From: an uncultured Bryobacterales bacterium
GTDB taxonomy: Bacteria > Acidobacteriota > Terriglobia > Bryobacterales > UBA6623
DNA length: 64,000 bases
Reading direction: 5' to 3'
Assembly (NCBI GenBank): GCA_958295955.1
Contig: OY282420.1
Location: forward strand, 1,254,435 to 1,318,434
Shown here: one piece after another, positions 16,763 through 24,601 of the stretch
Position numbering within the stretch: position 1 is the stretch's first letter
How the letters are laid out: each line of letters starts with the position of its first letter
The notes under the pieces: generated by a model
Told to the model about the DNA's origin: nothing
Database searches by the model: none
Seen by the model: only the letters and a program-made list of their open reading frames with translations
Position numbers and translations under genes: made by a program

Positions 16763-17328
16763 CAGTCGGCCTGCCCCGGCCTGGCCAGCCGCAGGGCGCG
16801 AACGACGTGGACGCGGGCGGCAAACGCCAGTAAATAAGCCAAGGTGAACGGGAACGCCGCCAGCCGTACCAGCGTACGGGCGGCGAAAGGGTCGCGCAGC
16901 CCCGTTCGCTTGAGCAGAAACTGTAGAATTGCGCCGAAATTTCCTCTGTCGAGCCAAAAAAAATCGGCATTTTCATTCACGATGAGAAATTTGGCGCGCA
17001 GCATCGCCAACAGAGCGAAACGCCACGGTCTCATGATGGCGTCGCCGGCGCAAAGCATCGCCGCAACCGGATGTCTCTCGCGGCGCAACGCCCGCAGCAG
17101 CGCCCAGCGCTCGGCAGCGCCGGCCGCATCGAGCGTGCGCCGGACCGCCGCGTCCTCGCGCAGTCCGGGCGGATTGTCCGGGAGGCAAGTCAGCAGGTCG
17201 ATCGCCAAGTCATCGCCGAACGCCGCGCGCAAGCGGGGAATCAGGCGTTGGCATAGCTCCCGCGGTCCGCTTTCGATCAGCAGCACCCGCGTTATCGGCG
17301 GCGTCCGTTTTGTGAGCAACCACTTCAC
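16762..17328 (-). CDS. Unknown protein with C-terminal membrane segments
   Basis: 188 aa from GTG at 17328. The N-terminal ~70 residues alternate strands and helices (ITRVLLIESGPRELCQRLIPRL, LAIDLLTCLPDNPPG), resembling the first Rossmann half of glycosyltransferase family 9-like proteins, but no active-site motif is visible. A NENADFFWLDRGN segment follows, then one or two hydrophobic helices (LVRLAAFPFTLAYLLAFAAR). It sits between the TPR protein and the membrane phosphodiesterase, overlapping the latter by one base. An envelope role is inferred from the neighbours only. Confidence 0.55.
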   Translation of the reverse strand: MKWLLTKRTPPITRVLLIESGPRELCQRLIPRLRAAFGDDLAIDLLTCLPDNPPGLREDAAVRRTLDAAGAAERWALLRALRRERHPVAAMLCAGDAIMRPWRFALLAMLRAKFLIVNENADFFWLDRGNFGAILQFLLKRTGLRDPFAARTLVRLAAFPFTLAYLLAFAARVHVVRALRLARPGQAD

Positions 17329-17344
17329 CGCGCTTGCCCCTGCA

Positions 17345-18844
17345 TCACCTTGCCGCAGGCGCTTGGTAGTCCCGCAATTCGGCTTGCGCCCAGGCGGCGG
17401 TATCCCCTTCTCCCGCGGCCCGCGCCGCGCGCTCCAGGCCGATCAGCGACAAGGCGCGGCCGGGCGTCCGGTCGAGCGCGAGCTTGAACGCGCGCACGGC
17501 CTCTTGCGGGCGTCCCATTTGCAGCAATACCTCGCCCAGAAGCTCGTGAGACGGCTTGACCGGCAACGGCGGGCCGCCGCGGAATGCCATTTGCTCCTCC
17601 AGTCTCGTGGCCTGTTTCAACTTCTTGAGCGCTTCCTCGTCCTGCCCGGCAGCGAGCAGGAGCAGAGACTCCAATTCCAGCGCGGCGACCGGCAGCGAAC
17701 CCGCCGCATAGCCCGAACCGTCCCCAGCGTCCGCCTTCGCTTGCAGCTTCGCGAGCCACTCGCGGGCTCCCTCCGTGTTCCCGGCGTGCAGCGCGCGACG
17801 GCCTTCGGTAAAGGCGTTCGCGCCGTAAGCGGCCGGCTCCAGCGCGTCATCGCGCACGGCAGCCGGGGCGGCGTTCCACTCGCGGGTTTCCACCAGGTAA
17901 TGCGCGCGCATGTAAGCGTAATGCGCGCGGGCCTGCCGCGAGCCGTTGCGCGCCGCGTCGGCCGCGGCGATCTCCAGTTGCTCGCGGGCGTCGTCGAACT
18001 TCCCTTGCTGGAGATAGGCGTACTGCAGCCACCAGAGGGCATGGTAGCCGCGCTCTTCGGGACCCAACCCCTTGCGCGCAACGCGGGCCTCTGAAGAATT
18101 CCAGGAGTCGATGTTCGAAGAGACGCAATCCCGCCACATGCCGAGCGCCAGGAAGATATGCGACGGCATGTGCTGAGCGTGGGGCGCCGCGGGGGCGACT
18201 TTCGCGTAACGCCGCGCGGCGCGCAGGCCCAGCGGCGCGTGGATCGGATCGTCGTAGGCGTGGATCAAGTAGTGCAAGGCGCCCGGATGGGTCGGGTTCT
18301 CGGCGTACAGTTCCTCGGCAATCGAGGCGATTTTCATGTACGCGCGGAAGTCCCGCGTCCCCCCGGTTGTGCCGAACAACGAGACGGCATGGAACGCCGC
18401 GGCTTCGGGATCGTGCGGAAAAGATTGGGCAAGCCGCGCCATCGCCTCGGAGTAGCGCAGCCAACGCTCTTCCCGGCCGCCTTCGCCGAAAAGAGTCTCG
18501 ACGGCCTGCCAATAGCCTTGCTCGCGGGCGTCTGCCGGACGGGTTTTACGGCCTTTTTCGAGGACGGCTCTACCTTCTTCCAACTCTTCCCGGCCCCATA
18601 CGGGGCGGTAAAAGGTCAATGCCTCGCCCCAATAGGCCAAGGCGAAATCGGGGGCGGCGCGGCGCGCTTCGCGGAACGCCTCGGCCGCGTCGTCGTACTC
18701 GAAGCTGTGCAGCAGCAGAATGCCGCGCAGAAACGGCTTTTGCGCCGCCTCGGCGCCGGAATTGGGAAAGTCGAGAGTGCCCAAGTCCTGCGGGAAGGCC
18801 GGTAGCGTGACCAGGGACAGGAACAACGCGCTGCACAATTTCAT
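17345..18844 (-). CDS. Secreted TPR-repeat protein
   Basis: 499 aa from ATG 18844, followed directly by a signal peptide (MKLCSALFLSLVTLPAFP); the frame extends upstream to 18925 but without coding character. The chain is made of TPR-like helical pairs, for example LLHSFEYDDAAEAFREARRAAPDFALAYWGEAL split over two helices, and PHAQHMPSHIFLALGMWRDC, a segment typical of a family of secreted bacterial TPR proteins. Likely a periplasmic protein-binding scaffold. It ends 16 bp before the 188-aa gene in the same operon. Confidence 0.72.
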   Translation of the reverse strand: MKLCSALFLSLVTLPAFPQDLGTLDFPNSGAEAAQKPFLRGILLLHSFEYDDAAEAFREARRAAPDFALAYWGEALTFYRPVWGREELEEGRAVLEKGRKTRPADAREQGYWQAVETLFGEGGREERWLRYSEAMARLAQSFPHDPEAAAFHAVSLFGTTGGTRDFRAYMKIASIAEELYAENPTHPGALHYLIHAYDDPIHAPLGLRAARRYAKVAPAAPHAQHMPSHIFLALGMWRDCVSSNIDSWNSSEARVARKGLGPEERGYHALWWLQYAYLQQGKFDDAREQLEIAAADAARNGSRQARAHYAYMRAHYLVETREWNAAPAAVRDDALEPAAYGANAFTEGRRALHAGNTEGAREWLAKLQAKADAGDGSGYAAGSLPVAALELESLLLLAAGQDEEALKKLKQATRLEEQMAFRGGPPLPVKPSHELLGEVLLQMGRPQEAVRAFKLALDRTPGRALSLIGLERAARAAGEGDTAAWAQAELRDYQAPAAR

Positions 18845-18905
18845 AGCGCTTCTTAGTCTAGCGCGGGGTAGCCGGCGCCGCCCGGCCGCGTCTGCGCGGC
18901 CGCGG

Positions 18906-18911
18906 TAAAAT
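18906..18911 (+). promoter_or_regulatory. -10 box 6 nt before the ArsC/Spx start
   Basis: TAAAAT followed by CGGGGC and then ATG at 18918. With normal -10 spacing the transcript would begin at the A of the ATG, giving a leaderless mRNA. No separate ribosome-binding site is visible. Confidence 0.45.
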
Positions 18912-18917
18912 CGGGGC

Positions 18918-19277
18918 ATGGACAAAATCCGCTTCTACCAAAAACCCGGTTGAACCGGTTGCCGCAAGGCCAGGAGTTTCCTGGTGGAACGAGGCGCCGA
19001 GTTGGAGTCGATCGATCTCAACAAAGGTCTCAGCGTCGCAGCGCTCGAAGAGTTGATCGGCGAGCGCGACTACAAGCAATTCCTGAACAGCCGCAACGCG
19101 CTCTACCGCGAAATGAAGATGAAAGAGAATCCCCCGCCCCGCGGGGAGGCGCTGCGCTTGATGTCCGCAAACCCCAATCTGATCAAGCGGCCGGTCGCGG
19201 TTGCGGGGCGGAAACTCGTTCTGGGGTTCGACAGCGAGGCGCTGGAACGGCTGACGCGGCCCGTTCAGAAACTGTAG
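18918..19277 (+). CDS. ArsC/Spx-family thioredoxin-fold protein, candidate selenoprotein (UGA at codon 12)
   Basis: 119 codons plus stop, the normal length of the ArsC/YffB/Spx family. Codons 1-11 read MDKIRFYQKPG, codon 12 is TGA (18951-18953), and codons 13-119 stay open to a normal TAG. The family has a redox motif C-x-x-C-R-K-A-R at exactly this place; here it reads [TGA]-T-G-C-R-K-A-R, so the UGA replaces the first redox cysteine (Cys15 is kept). A hairpin 22 nt downstream fits a bacterial SECIS element. Many genes here end in TGA, so UGA is not reassigned genome-wide. Expected role: thiol/selenol reductase (arsenate-reductase fold). Alternatives: sequencing error for TGC/TGT, or a fresh nonsense mutation. 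SelA, SelB, SelD and tRNA-Sec are not in the window. The 3' end overlaps the convergent receptor gene by 13 bp. Confidence 0.75.
18970..18984 (+). promoter_or_regulatory. Candidate bacterial SECIS hairpin
   Basis: CCAGGA (18970-18975), loop GTT, TCCTGG (18979-18984): a perfect 6-bp stem extendable by a G-T pair. The apical loop starts 22 nt after the UGA, inside the 16-37 nt window described for bacterial SECIS elements, and its first loop base is G, as the SelB-recognition rule asks. It lies within the coding sequence, as bacterial SECIS elements must. Confidence 0.6.
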
Positions 19278-22051
19278 CGCAGGGTGAACTTGAACGTCCG
19301 GCCGTCGTTCAACGTGTTGGTGATCTGGCCGAAGTTGGCGAAGGCGATGCCGTTGCCCGGCTCGGCGAATTGGGGGTGGTTGGTCACGTTCAGTGATTCC
19401 ACGCGGAAGAGGATCGACTGATCGCCCGAGAGCGCCCAACGCTTCGACAAGGCCATGTTGACGTTGAAGATGCCGTCCCGGCGGAAGGTGTTGCGCCCCA
19501 GGTTGCCCCGCGCGTCGGTGGGCCGCATGAAGCCGAACGCCGACTTGGGCAGCCGCTCGGCTGCCGTATCCGGGTGATCGATCGAACTGCCCAGGATCGC
19601 CGGGTCGAGCAGAATCGGATTGTCGTTCTGCGTCCCGTCGACGTTGCCGAAGCCCGGCGCGTCCGAGCCCGAGAGCACCGAGAACGGCGTGCCGGACTTG
19701 CCCAGAACGACCGTGCTGAGTTGCCAGTTACCGAACAGTTGCCGCGACCAACCGGCGAGCGCGGGAGTGCGGTAGCTGACGTTCCACAACATGGCGTGCG
19801 GCTGATCGAAATTGCTCAGCCCGCGCAGCTCTTCCTGAATCAAGAACTGGGACGGCCCCATGGTCTGCAGGCGGTTCGCATTCGCCGCGGTGTTGAGGTA
19901 GCTCCCGCCGAGATCGATCGCTTTGCTGTACCAGTACGACGCTTCGATGCCGAACCCCGCCCATTGGGGAATGCGCAGCCGGATTTTCGCCGCATCGTAG
20001 TAGCCGCGCGAGCCGTTGGTCACGTGCAGGATGTCGAAGACGGAGAGGTCGGGACGGCGCTGATTCACCGTCCGCGTCGTCTGCGGCGTCCCTTCCACCG
20101 GCCGCGCCCGGTTGAGGAACCACATGGCCAGCAACTTGTGCGAGCGGCTGCCGACGTAGCCCAATTCGAGCTTCCAATCGCGGGCCGGCTCCAGTTCCCA
20201 TGAAAAGTTGTAGTTGTGCGTGTAGGGAGTCGTCAGATCGGGGGCGATCGCATAGCGGGTGGAGCGGGCGTTGCGGTCGATGTCGCTCGCGGCCACTCCG
20301 CCCAGCGGGTCCGCCAGGTCCGGGGCCTGGACATCGACCGTGACGTTTTGCGGCGGGTTCAGGCGGGCCTGGATGTAGGTCGCCGTGAAAATCTCGCCGT
20401 AATGAATGCCGTAGGACGAGCGCAGGACGCCCCACTGTCTCGGCAGCCGGTAGGCGAGGCCGAACCGCGGCGCGAAGTTGTTGCGGTCGGAGTCGTAAGG
20501 AACCTGCGTCAGACCGTTCACCTCAGTCGGACTCGTGACCGGCTCCCAGCGCAGCCCGACGCTCAGGGTCAGATTTTGAGTCGCCTTCCAGTCGTCGCCG
20601 ACGTAGGTCTGGGTAAGCCAATTGCGGAACCCGCGGTGAATGCTGCCGATGGCGATGAAATAACGGCTCGGCCTGCCGAAGCGGAGATTCGTCACGCCGT
20701 CCAGGCCGAAATTGCGGCGGAAGACGAAGAGCCCCCGATGGTCTTGGAATTCCGCGCCGTTGACTTGGCGGCGTCTGACGGAGAAACCGAAAGTCAGGTT
20801 GTGTTTCCCCCGGACGTGCTTCGCGCGGGCGGCATAGCGGAATTGATTCTGCGCGCGGTACACCGGAAAGCGTCCCGGCGGCCCCAGGGAGGTGAGCTCG
20901 CCGCCGATGCGGATCCACGGCCCGAAGGAAGTTTCGTCGGGAACCAGCGCCGAGCCTACGCGGTCGAAGCCGGCCGTGAAATCGGTTGTCGTGGCGGGCG
21001 TCCAACTGCGGCTCCAGGTCAGGCGGGCTTGTTGGTTCTGGGTTGTTGTATTCGGGTTCTGCCCGCCGACAAGCTGGAAAGCGTCCACGCGCTGGCTGAC
21101 GAAGTTGTAGCCGGCGGTGAGGCGGTCGCGGCCGCCGAGGCTTTGATCGAATTTGCCGGAGAGTCGGTTATTGTTGATATCCTGCGGCGCATTCGTATTG
21201 AGCGCGCGGTGGTTGATGTCGGTGCGGTTGGGCGCTTCGGCGGGAAACGCCGCCAGGATACGCGCGACCAGGGGCTGGAGACGGGGATCGTTGGTCAGCG
21301 GCGTGCGCTCGTCAAGCGACGGTATCAGCACGTTGCCGTTCACTTGGCCGCGGTTCTTGACCTGGCTGCCGTCGACGGTGAAGGCGGCCCCCTTCCAAAG
21401 CGGCGTGCTGACCGAGAAGCCGTAATCGTTCGACCGCGCCGGCTGCACTTCGCCGACCTGAAAGAACGAGCGCGCGCTGAAGATGCTGTTGTTGTGCGTC
21501 CAATACAGGTTCCCGTGGACGGCCGCGGCGCGGGCGGGCGGCAGGTGCAGCGGACGCGACGGGGGGCCGCCTAACTCGGCGCCCCAGTAGCTCTGCTCGA
21601 TCTTCGAGTCGCGAACGAGCGTGGCCGTAGTGCCCAGCCGCTCGTTGAGATCGCGCAAGACGTTGTTGTCGATGAGCGTCAGGCCGAGATTTTCGTTGCG
21701 CCTGCCCTCGCCGCGTTCGCTGTCCACTTCGCCCAGCAGGTTGAGTTCCGTACGGTCGGCGGAAACTTCCGCAACCGCGGCCGGAGCGTTCGGGTCGGCC
21801 TCCTCGGCAGACGCGGCCCCATTCGCGGATTGCGCGGCCGGTTCCCGGTCCTGGGCGCAGAGCGGGGGAACGAACATCAACGCGGCAAGCGCCGCAACAA
21901 CGGCGGCCGTCCGGGGGGCGCAGCCCGCAACCCGCGGCGGCCTTCCATCCTGTCCGCGTTTTACATTGGAAGCAGGCAATGCGGAAAGCTCTCTTTCAGG
22001 CAGCGACAAGATCACACTGAATAGGCGCACGCCCCCGAAACTTGGTAACAA
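19265..22051 (-). CDS. TonB-dependent outer-membrane receptor
   Basis: Up to 928 aa; the true start is uncertain. The open frame begins at a TTG (22051), while the signal peptide lies at about residues 44-66 (AAVVAALAALMFVPPLCAQ), so initiation at a GTG/TTG near 22015-21979 is likely. The mature chain has a plug-like start (NLGLTLIDNNVLRDLNERLGTTATLVRD) and then a long series of beta-barrel strands with aromatic ends, closing with FKFTLRYSF, the C-terminal Phe typical of outer-membrane barrels. I see no N-terminal carboxypeptidase-regulatory domain, which most acidobacterial receptors of this kind have. It would import siderophores, sugars or other large nutrients using TonB. Confidence 0.85.
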   Translation of the reverse strand: MLPSFGGVRLFSVILSLPERELSALPASNVKRGQDGRPPRVAGCAPRTAAVVAALAALMFVPPLCAQDREPAAQSANGAASAEEADPNAPAAVAEVSADRTELNLLGEVDSERGEGRRNENLGLTLIDNNVLRDLNERLGTTATLVRDSKIEQSYWGAELGGPPSRPLHLPPARAAAVHGNLYWTHNNSIFSARSFFQVGEVQPARSNDYGFSVSTPLWKGAAFTVDGSQVKNRGQVNGNVLIPSLDERTPLTNDPRLQPLVARILAAFPAEAPNRTDINHRALNTNAPQDINNNRLSGKFDQSLGGRDRLTAGYNFVSQRVDAFQLVGGQNPNTTTQNQQARLTWSRSWTPATTTDFTAGFDRVGSALVPDETSFGPWIRIGGELTSLGPPGRFPVYRAQNQFRYAARAKHVRGKHNLTFGFSVRRRQVNGAEFQDHRGLFVFRRNFGLDGVTNLRFGRPSRYFIAIGSIHRGFRNWLTQTYVGDDWKATQNLTLSVGLRWEPVTSPTEVNGLTQVPYDSDRNNFAPRFGLAYRLPRQWGVLRSSYGIHYGEIFTATYIQARLNPPQNVTVDVQAPDLADPLGGVAASDIDRNARSTRYAIAPDLTTPYTHNYNFSWELEPARDWKLELGYVGSRSHKLLAMWFLNRARPVEGTPQTTRTVNQRRPDLSVFDILHVTNGSRGYYDAAKIRLRIPQWAGFGIEASYWYSKAIDLGGSYLNTAANANRLQTMGPSQFLIQEELRGLSNFDQPHAMLWNVSYRTPALAGWSRQLFGNWQLSTVVLGKSGTPFSVLSGSDAPGFGNVDGTQNDNPILLDPAILGSSIDHPDTAAERLPKSAFGFMRPTDARGNLGRNTFRRDGIFNVNMALSKRWALSGDQSILFRVESLNVTNHPQFAEPGNGIAFANFGQITNTLNDGRTFKFTLRYSF

Positions 22052-22114
22052 AGACGCCGGCGGCGGCGCGGCAGCGCAATGCAGGCGGCGCGGCGGCGCA
22101 AACCATACGGCATT

Positions 22115-22133
22115 CCGTCACAAATCAAGCGGC
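22115..22133. repeat. Single copy of a 19-bp dispersed repeat next to vsr
   Basis: CCGTCACAAATCAAGCGGC overlaps the vsr stop codon. It matches, with few changes, two adjacent units at 56638-56656 and 56660-56678, which lie beside the second restriction locus. The pattern resembles the internal repeats at ends of IS21-like elements, but no transposase is near. Confidence 0.45.
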
Positions 22134-22559
22134 CGCGTGCGTCGGCGGCGCGGAATCGCGCAAGAAGCGGGCAAGCCGCCGCTCGAGTTGCGCCGGGTCC
22201 TTGGTTTGACACTCCCAGATGACCAGGGTTCGCCATCCCAAGGCTTCCAGTTCCCCCCGGAACCGCCTGTCACGGCGGATATTTCCGTCGAGCTTTTCGT
22301 TCCAAAACTCGACATTCGTCGTCGGCCTCGCGGCCCGGCGGCAGCCGTCGTGACCATGCCAGAAACAGCCGTGTACGAATATCGCTTTGCGGTGTCGGGG
22401 CAACACGATATCGGGATTGCCCGGCAAGTCCTTTACATGCAATCGGAACCGATATCCAAGACGATGAACGACGCGCCGCACAACGATTTCCGGGCGCGTA
22501 TTCTTGCCGCCGACCGACGCCATGCAGCGCCGCCGCTGTTGCGGAGTCAGCGTGTCCAC
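22125..22559 (-). CDS. vsr: Very-short-patch repair endonuclease (Vsr)
   Basis: 144 aa. Typical Vsr start (TPQQRRRCMASVGGKNTRPE), catalytic region LPGNPDIVLPRHRKAIFVHG with the metal-binding Asp, zinc ligands in HGCFWHGHDGC, and a FWNEKLDGNIRRDRR segment followed by LGWRTLVIWECQ. Vsr nicks T:G mismatches produced by deamination of 5-methylcytosine, in the target of the partner methyltransferase. It follows the restriction-enzyme gene by 2 bp, so methyltransferase, restriction enzyme and repair enzyme form one unit. Confidence 0.95.
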   Translation of the reverse strand: MDTLTPQQRRRCMASVGGKNTRPEIVVRRVVHRLGYRFRLHVKDLPGNPDIVLPRHRKAIFVHGCFWHGHDGCRRAARPTTNVEFWNEKLDGNIRRDRRFRGELEALGWRTLVIWECQTKDPAQLERRLARFLRDSAPPTHAAA

Positions 22560-22561
22560 GG

Positions 22562-23416
22562 CTACGCCGCCAAGTCAAGGGGCAGATCGCTGACGTCGCG
22601 CAAGCGCTTCCCGTCCACAAGGATCGCCAAAAGTTCTTGCGCCGTTTCGTCGCCCACCTCGTCAACCGAGGCGATCAACTCATCGAGGGCAAAATGGTAC
22701 ACGCAATCGATATCCCCCGTGCCAAGCGCCAAAGAGCCTAACCGCGACGGCATCGGCTCCGCGGTCACTACCGCGATGTGCGGGGCATGGCCCTTGCGGT
22801 TGCGAATGAGGTTGAGCGCTTCGGTTCTCGAGTTCTGACTGCGGTCGCTGCGAATCGTGTATTTGCATGAGATGCTTGCATGAAGAATCGGAGCGGAGCC
22901 GTTTACGGCGCGGAGCGGCGAGCGCAGCACGGAGCGGTCGTCCACCAACGGCGTCGCGCTATTGATGACGGAGTCGGGTTCCGGCGAGCGGGAAATTACA
23001 ATATCCGGTTTGACCGTATAGTCGCCCAAGACGGTTCGCAGCACGCCTTTAGGGTCGGTTCTTGCGGCAAGAGAGAGCTCTGCAAGATGGGCGTACTGCG
23101 CGAATTCCGCAATTTCCGAGCCGCGGCGCAAATGCCATTTCCCCGGTCGAAGAGAGTCCAGCCGGTTGAAGCAATTGCTGAGGAACCCGGCAATCAGTTC
23201 CTCGAAGACTCTCCCGGCCTCTTGTCCCTTGAGTTGCTGCCGACTGCCGGGCGCGCCCAGTTTTTTGAGCACCCGCGCGGCGATTTTCTTGCTGACCTGA
23301 CTGGCGGCGTCCGCGAAATTGGGGCTGTCCTGCGAGCGGTAGCGGATCAACCGGTTCAAAGCCCGGGCATGCAGGCCGCTCCGCTCATTGGTGAGGTAGG
23401 CGGACATGTCGATCAA
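22562..23416 (-). CDS. NgoMIV-like type II restriction endonuclease (predicted GCCGGC)
   Basis: 284 aa from TTG at 23416 (GAGGA 7-8 nt upstream); an ATG at 23407 would match the NgoMIV start better (MSAYLTNERSGLHA). From memory the match to NgoMIV is strong along the C-terminal half: LHASISCKYTIRSDRSQNSR, LNLIRNRKGHAPHI, VVTAEPMPSRLGSLALGTG, DIDCVYHFALDEL and the end GKRLRDVSDLPLDLAA. The active site is the PD...SxCK version used by NgoMIV/Cfr10I: the Asp of KPDIVISR and the Lys of SISCK. NgoMIV cuts G^CCGGC as a tetramer. The recognition site is transferred from homology, not shown here. Confidence 0.9.
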   Translation of the reverse strand: MIDMSAYLTNERSGLHARALNRLIRYRSQDSPNFADAASQVSKKIAARVLKKLGAPGSRQQLKGQEAGRVFEELIAGFLSNCFNRLDSLRPGKWHLRRGSEIAEFAQYAHLAELSLAARTDPKGVLRTVLGDYTVKPDIVISRSPEPDSVINSATPLVDDRSVLRSPLRAVNGSAPILHASISCKYTIRSDRSQNSRTEALNLIRNRKGHAPHIAVVTAEPMPSRLGSLALGTGDIDCVYHFALDELIASVDEVGDETAQELLAILVDGKRLRDVSDLPLDLAA

Positions 23417-23426
23417 TTCCGGTTCC

Positions 23427-24539
23427 TCAAATCACGGCCGTCAGACTTGCCGCCACGGCTGCGGCGAGCTTCGGAGGAACGGCGTTGCCGATCTGTCTGG
23501 CAATCTCGATCTTGGTTCCTTGAAACCGAAAGTCGTCAGGGAAAGATTGGAAACGCGCGGCCTCGCGATGCGTGATCGGCCGATGCTGCGACGGATGCAG
23601 GTAACGGCCCTTCTCCGGTTTGAAAAATTCCGTGCGGATCGTGAACGAGGGGCGGTCCCACCACAGCCGTCCGAACAAATCCGTTCCGCCCTTCTTTTTT
23701 CGCACCCAGCACTCCGGCGTCAATTCAGGCGCCAATCTCTGCAGGTCGAAGCGATTCATGCCCTCTTGGGGAATCGCGCGGTAGCGTTTCTTGCTCAATG
23801 CGGTAGGGTTGCGCCCGAAGTGGATGTCGAGAGGGGGCGCATCGTCTCTGATCTCCGTTCCGACCGGCGCGGGCAAATCTCCGATGGCGTCGCGGACCGT
23901 TTTCCATGGCTGCGGGCTTGCGCAGAAGTCGAAAAGATTTGGCGCGGACCGGTTTCGCGGGGAGTAGCAACGTTTTTTCGGAGGGAAAGCCTCGCCGGGG
24001 TCGGCAACGCGGCTGCCCACGATAAACGCTCGCGTGCGCAATTGCGGAACGCCGTAATCGACGGCCGCGAGCTTCGCGGCGGCAACGCGAAAACCCAGGG
24101 CCTCGGCGCTCTCGACGATCTCGCCGCACTCCGGCGCTCCCAGTATTTGCGGCACGTTTTCCATCACGAAAGCGCGGGCGCCGGAAAGCTGCACGACATC
24201 CAGGAAGGGGCGCCACAACTGTTTTCGCGCATCCGAGAGGCGATTTTTGTTCAGCAGGCTGAATCCCTGACACGGAGGGCCGCCAATGACTACATCCGCT
24301 TGCGGGATTGCCTGCGCGTTGTTTTCGAGAATGGAAACGATGTCGCCGGGAACACAGTGGTTGCCGAAATTTGCGTTGTAGGTTGCCGCCGCGAAAGAGT
24401 TGGCATCGTTCGCCCAGACGGGCCGAAACGCCGCTTCCGCGGCATGGGTAAAGCCCAATGTCATCCCGCCGGCGCCGCAGAAGAGATCGATCAAGCGGTA
24501 CTCCGCCAAGCTTGCCTCTCCATTTACGGCGCGCTGCAT
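23427..24539 (-). CDS. DNA (cytosine-5-)-methyltransferase, partner of the NgoMIV-like enzyme
   Basis: 370 aa from ATG 24539; a TTG at 24509 has a better ribosome site (GGAGAGG, 5 nt) and would start just before motif I, and an ATG at 24587 is also possible. Conserved C5-methyltransferase motifs in order: LIDLFCGAGGMTLGF (I), GDI (III region), GGPPCQGFS (IV, catalytic Cys), ENVPQ (VI), LRTRAFIVG (VIII), a variable target-recognition region, and QIGNAVPPKLA (X). It would methylate a cytosine in the site cut by the neighbouring enzyme. Stop is 10 bp from the restriction-gene start; overall order M, R, V. Confidence 0.93.
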   Translation of the reverse strand: MQRAVNGEASLAEYRLIDLFCGAGGMTLGFTHAAEAAFRPVWANDANSFAAATYNANFGNHCVPGDIVSILENNAQAIPQADVVIGGPPCQGFSLLNKNRLSDARKQLWRPFLDVVQLSGARAFVMENVPQILGAPECGEIVESAEALGFRVAAAKLAAVDYGVPQLRTRAFIVGSRVADPGEAFPPKKRCYSPRNRSAPNLFDFCASPQPWKTVRDAIGDLPAPVGTEIRDDAPPLDIHFGRNPTALSKKRYRAIPQEGMNRFDLQRLAPELTPECWVRKKKGGTDLFGRLWWDRPSFTIRTEFFKPEKGRYLHPSQHRPITHREAARFQSFPDDFRFQGTKIEIARQIGNAVPPKLAAAVAASLTAVI

Positions 24540-24601
24540 GGTTTCTATTTTATGCGCCGACCGGTTTGCCGCGATTCCATTTTCCACCGGCCGCGGCGGC
24601 G

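Noticed and set aside
18951..18953. Genetic code change (UGA as an amino acid throughout)
   Set aside because: Many intact genes in the window end in TGA with the expected family length, including alaS, vsr and the MFS transporter.
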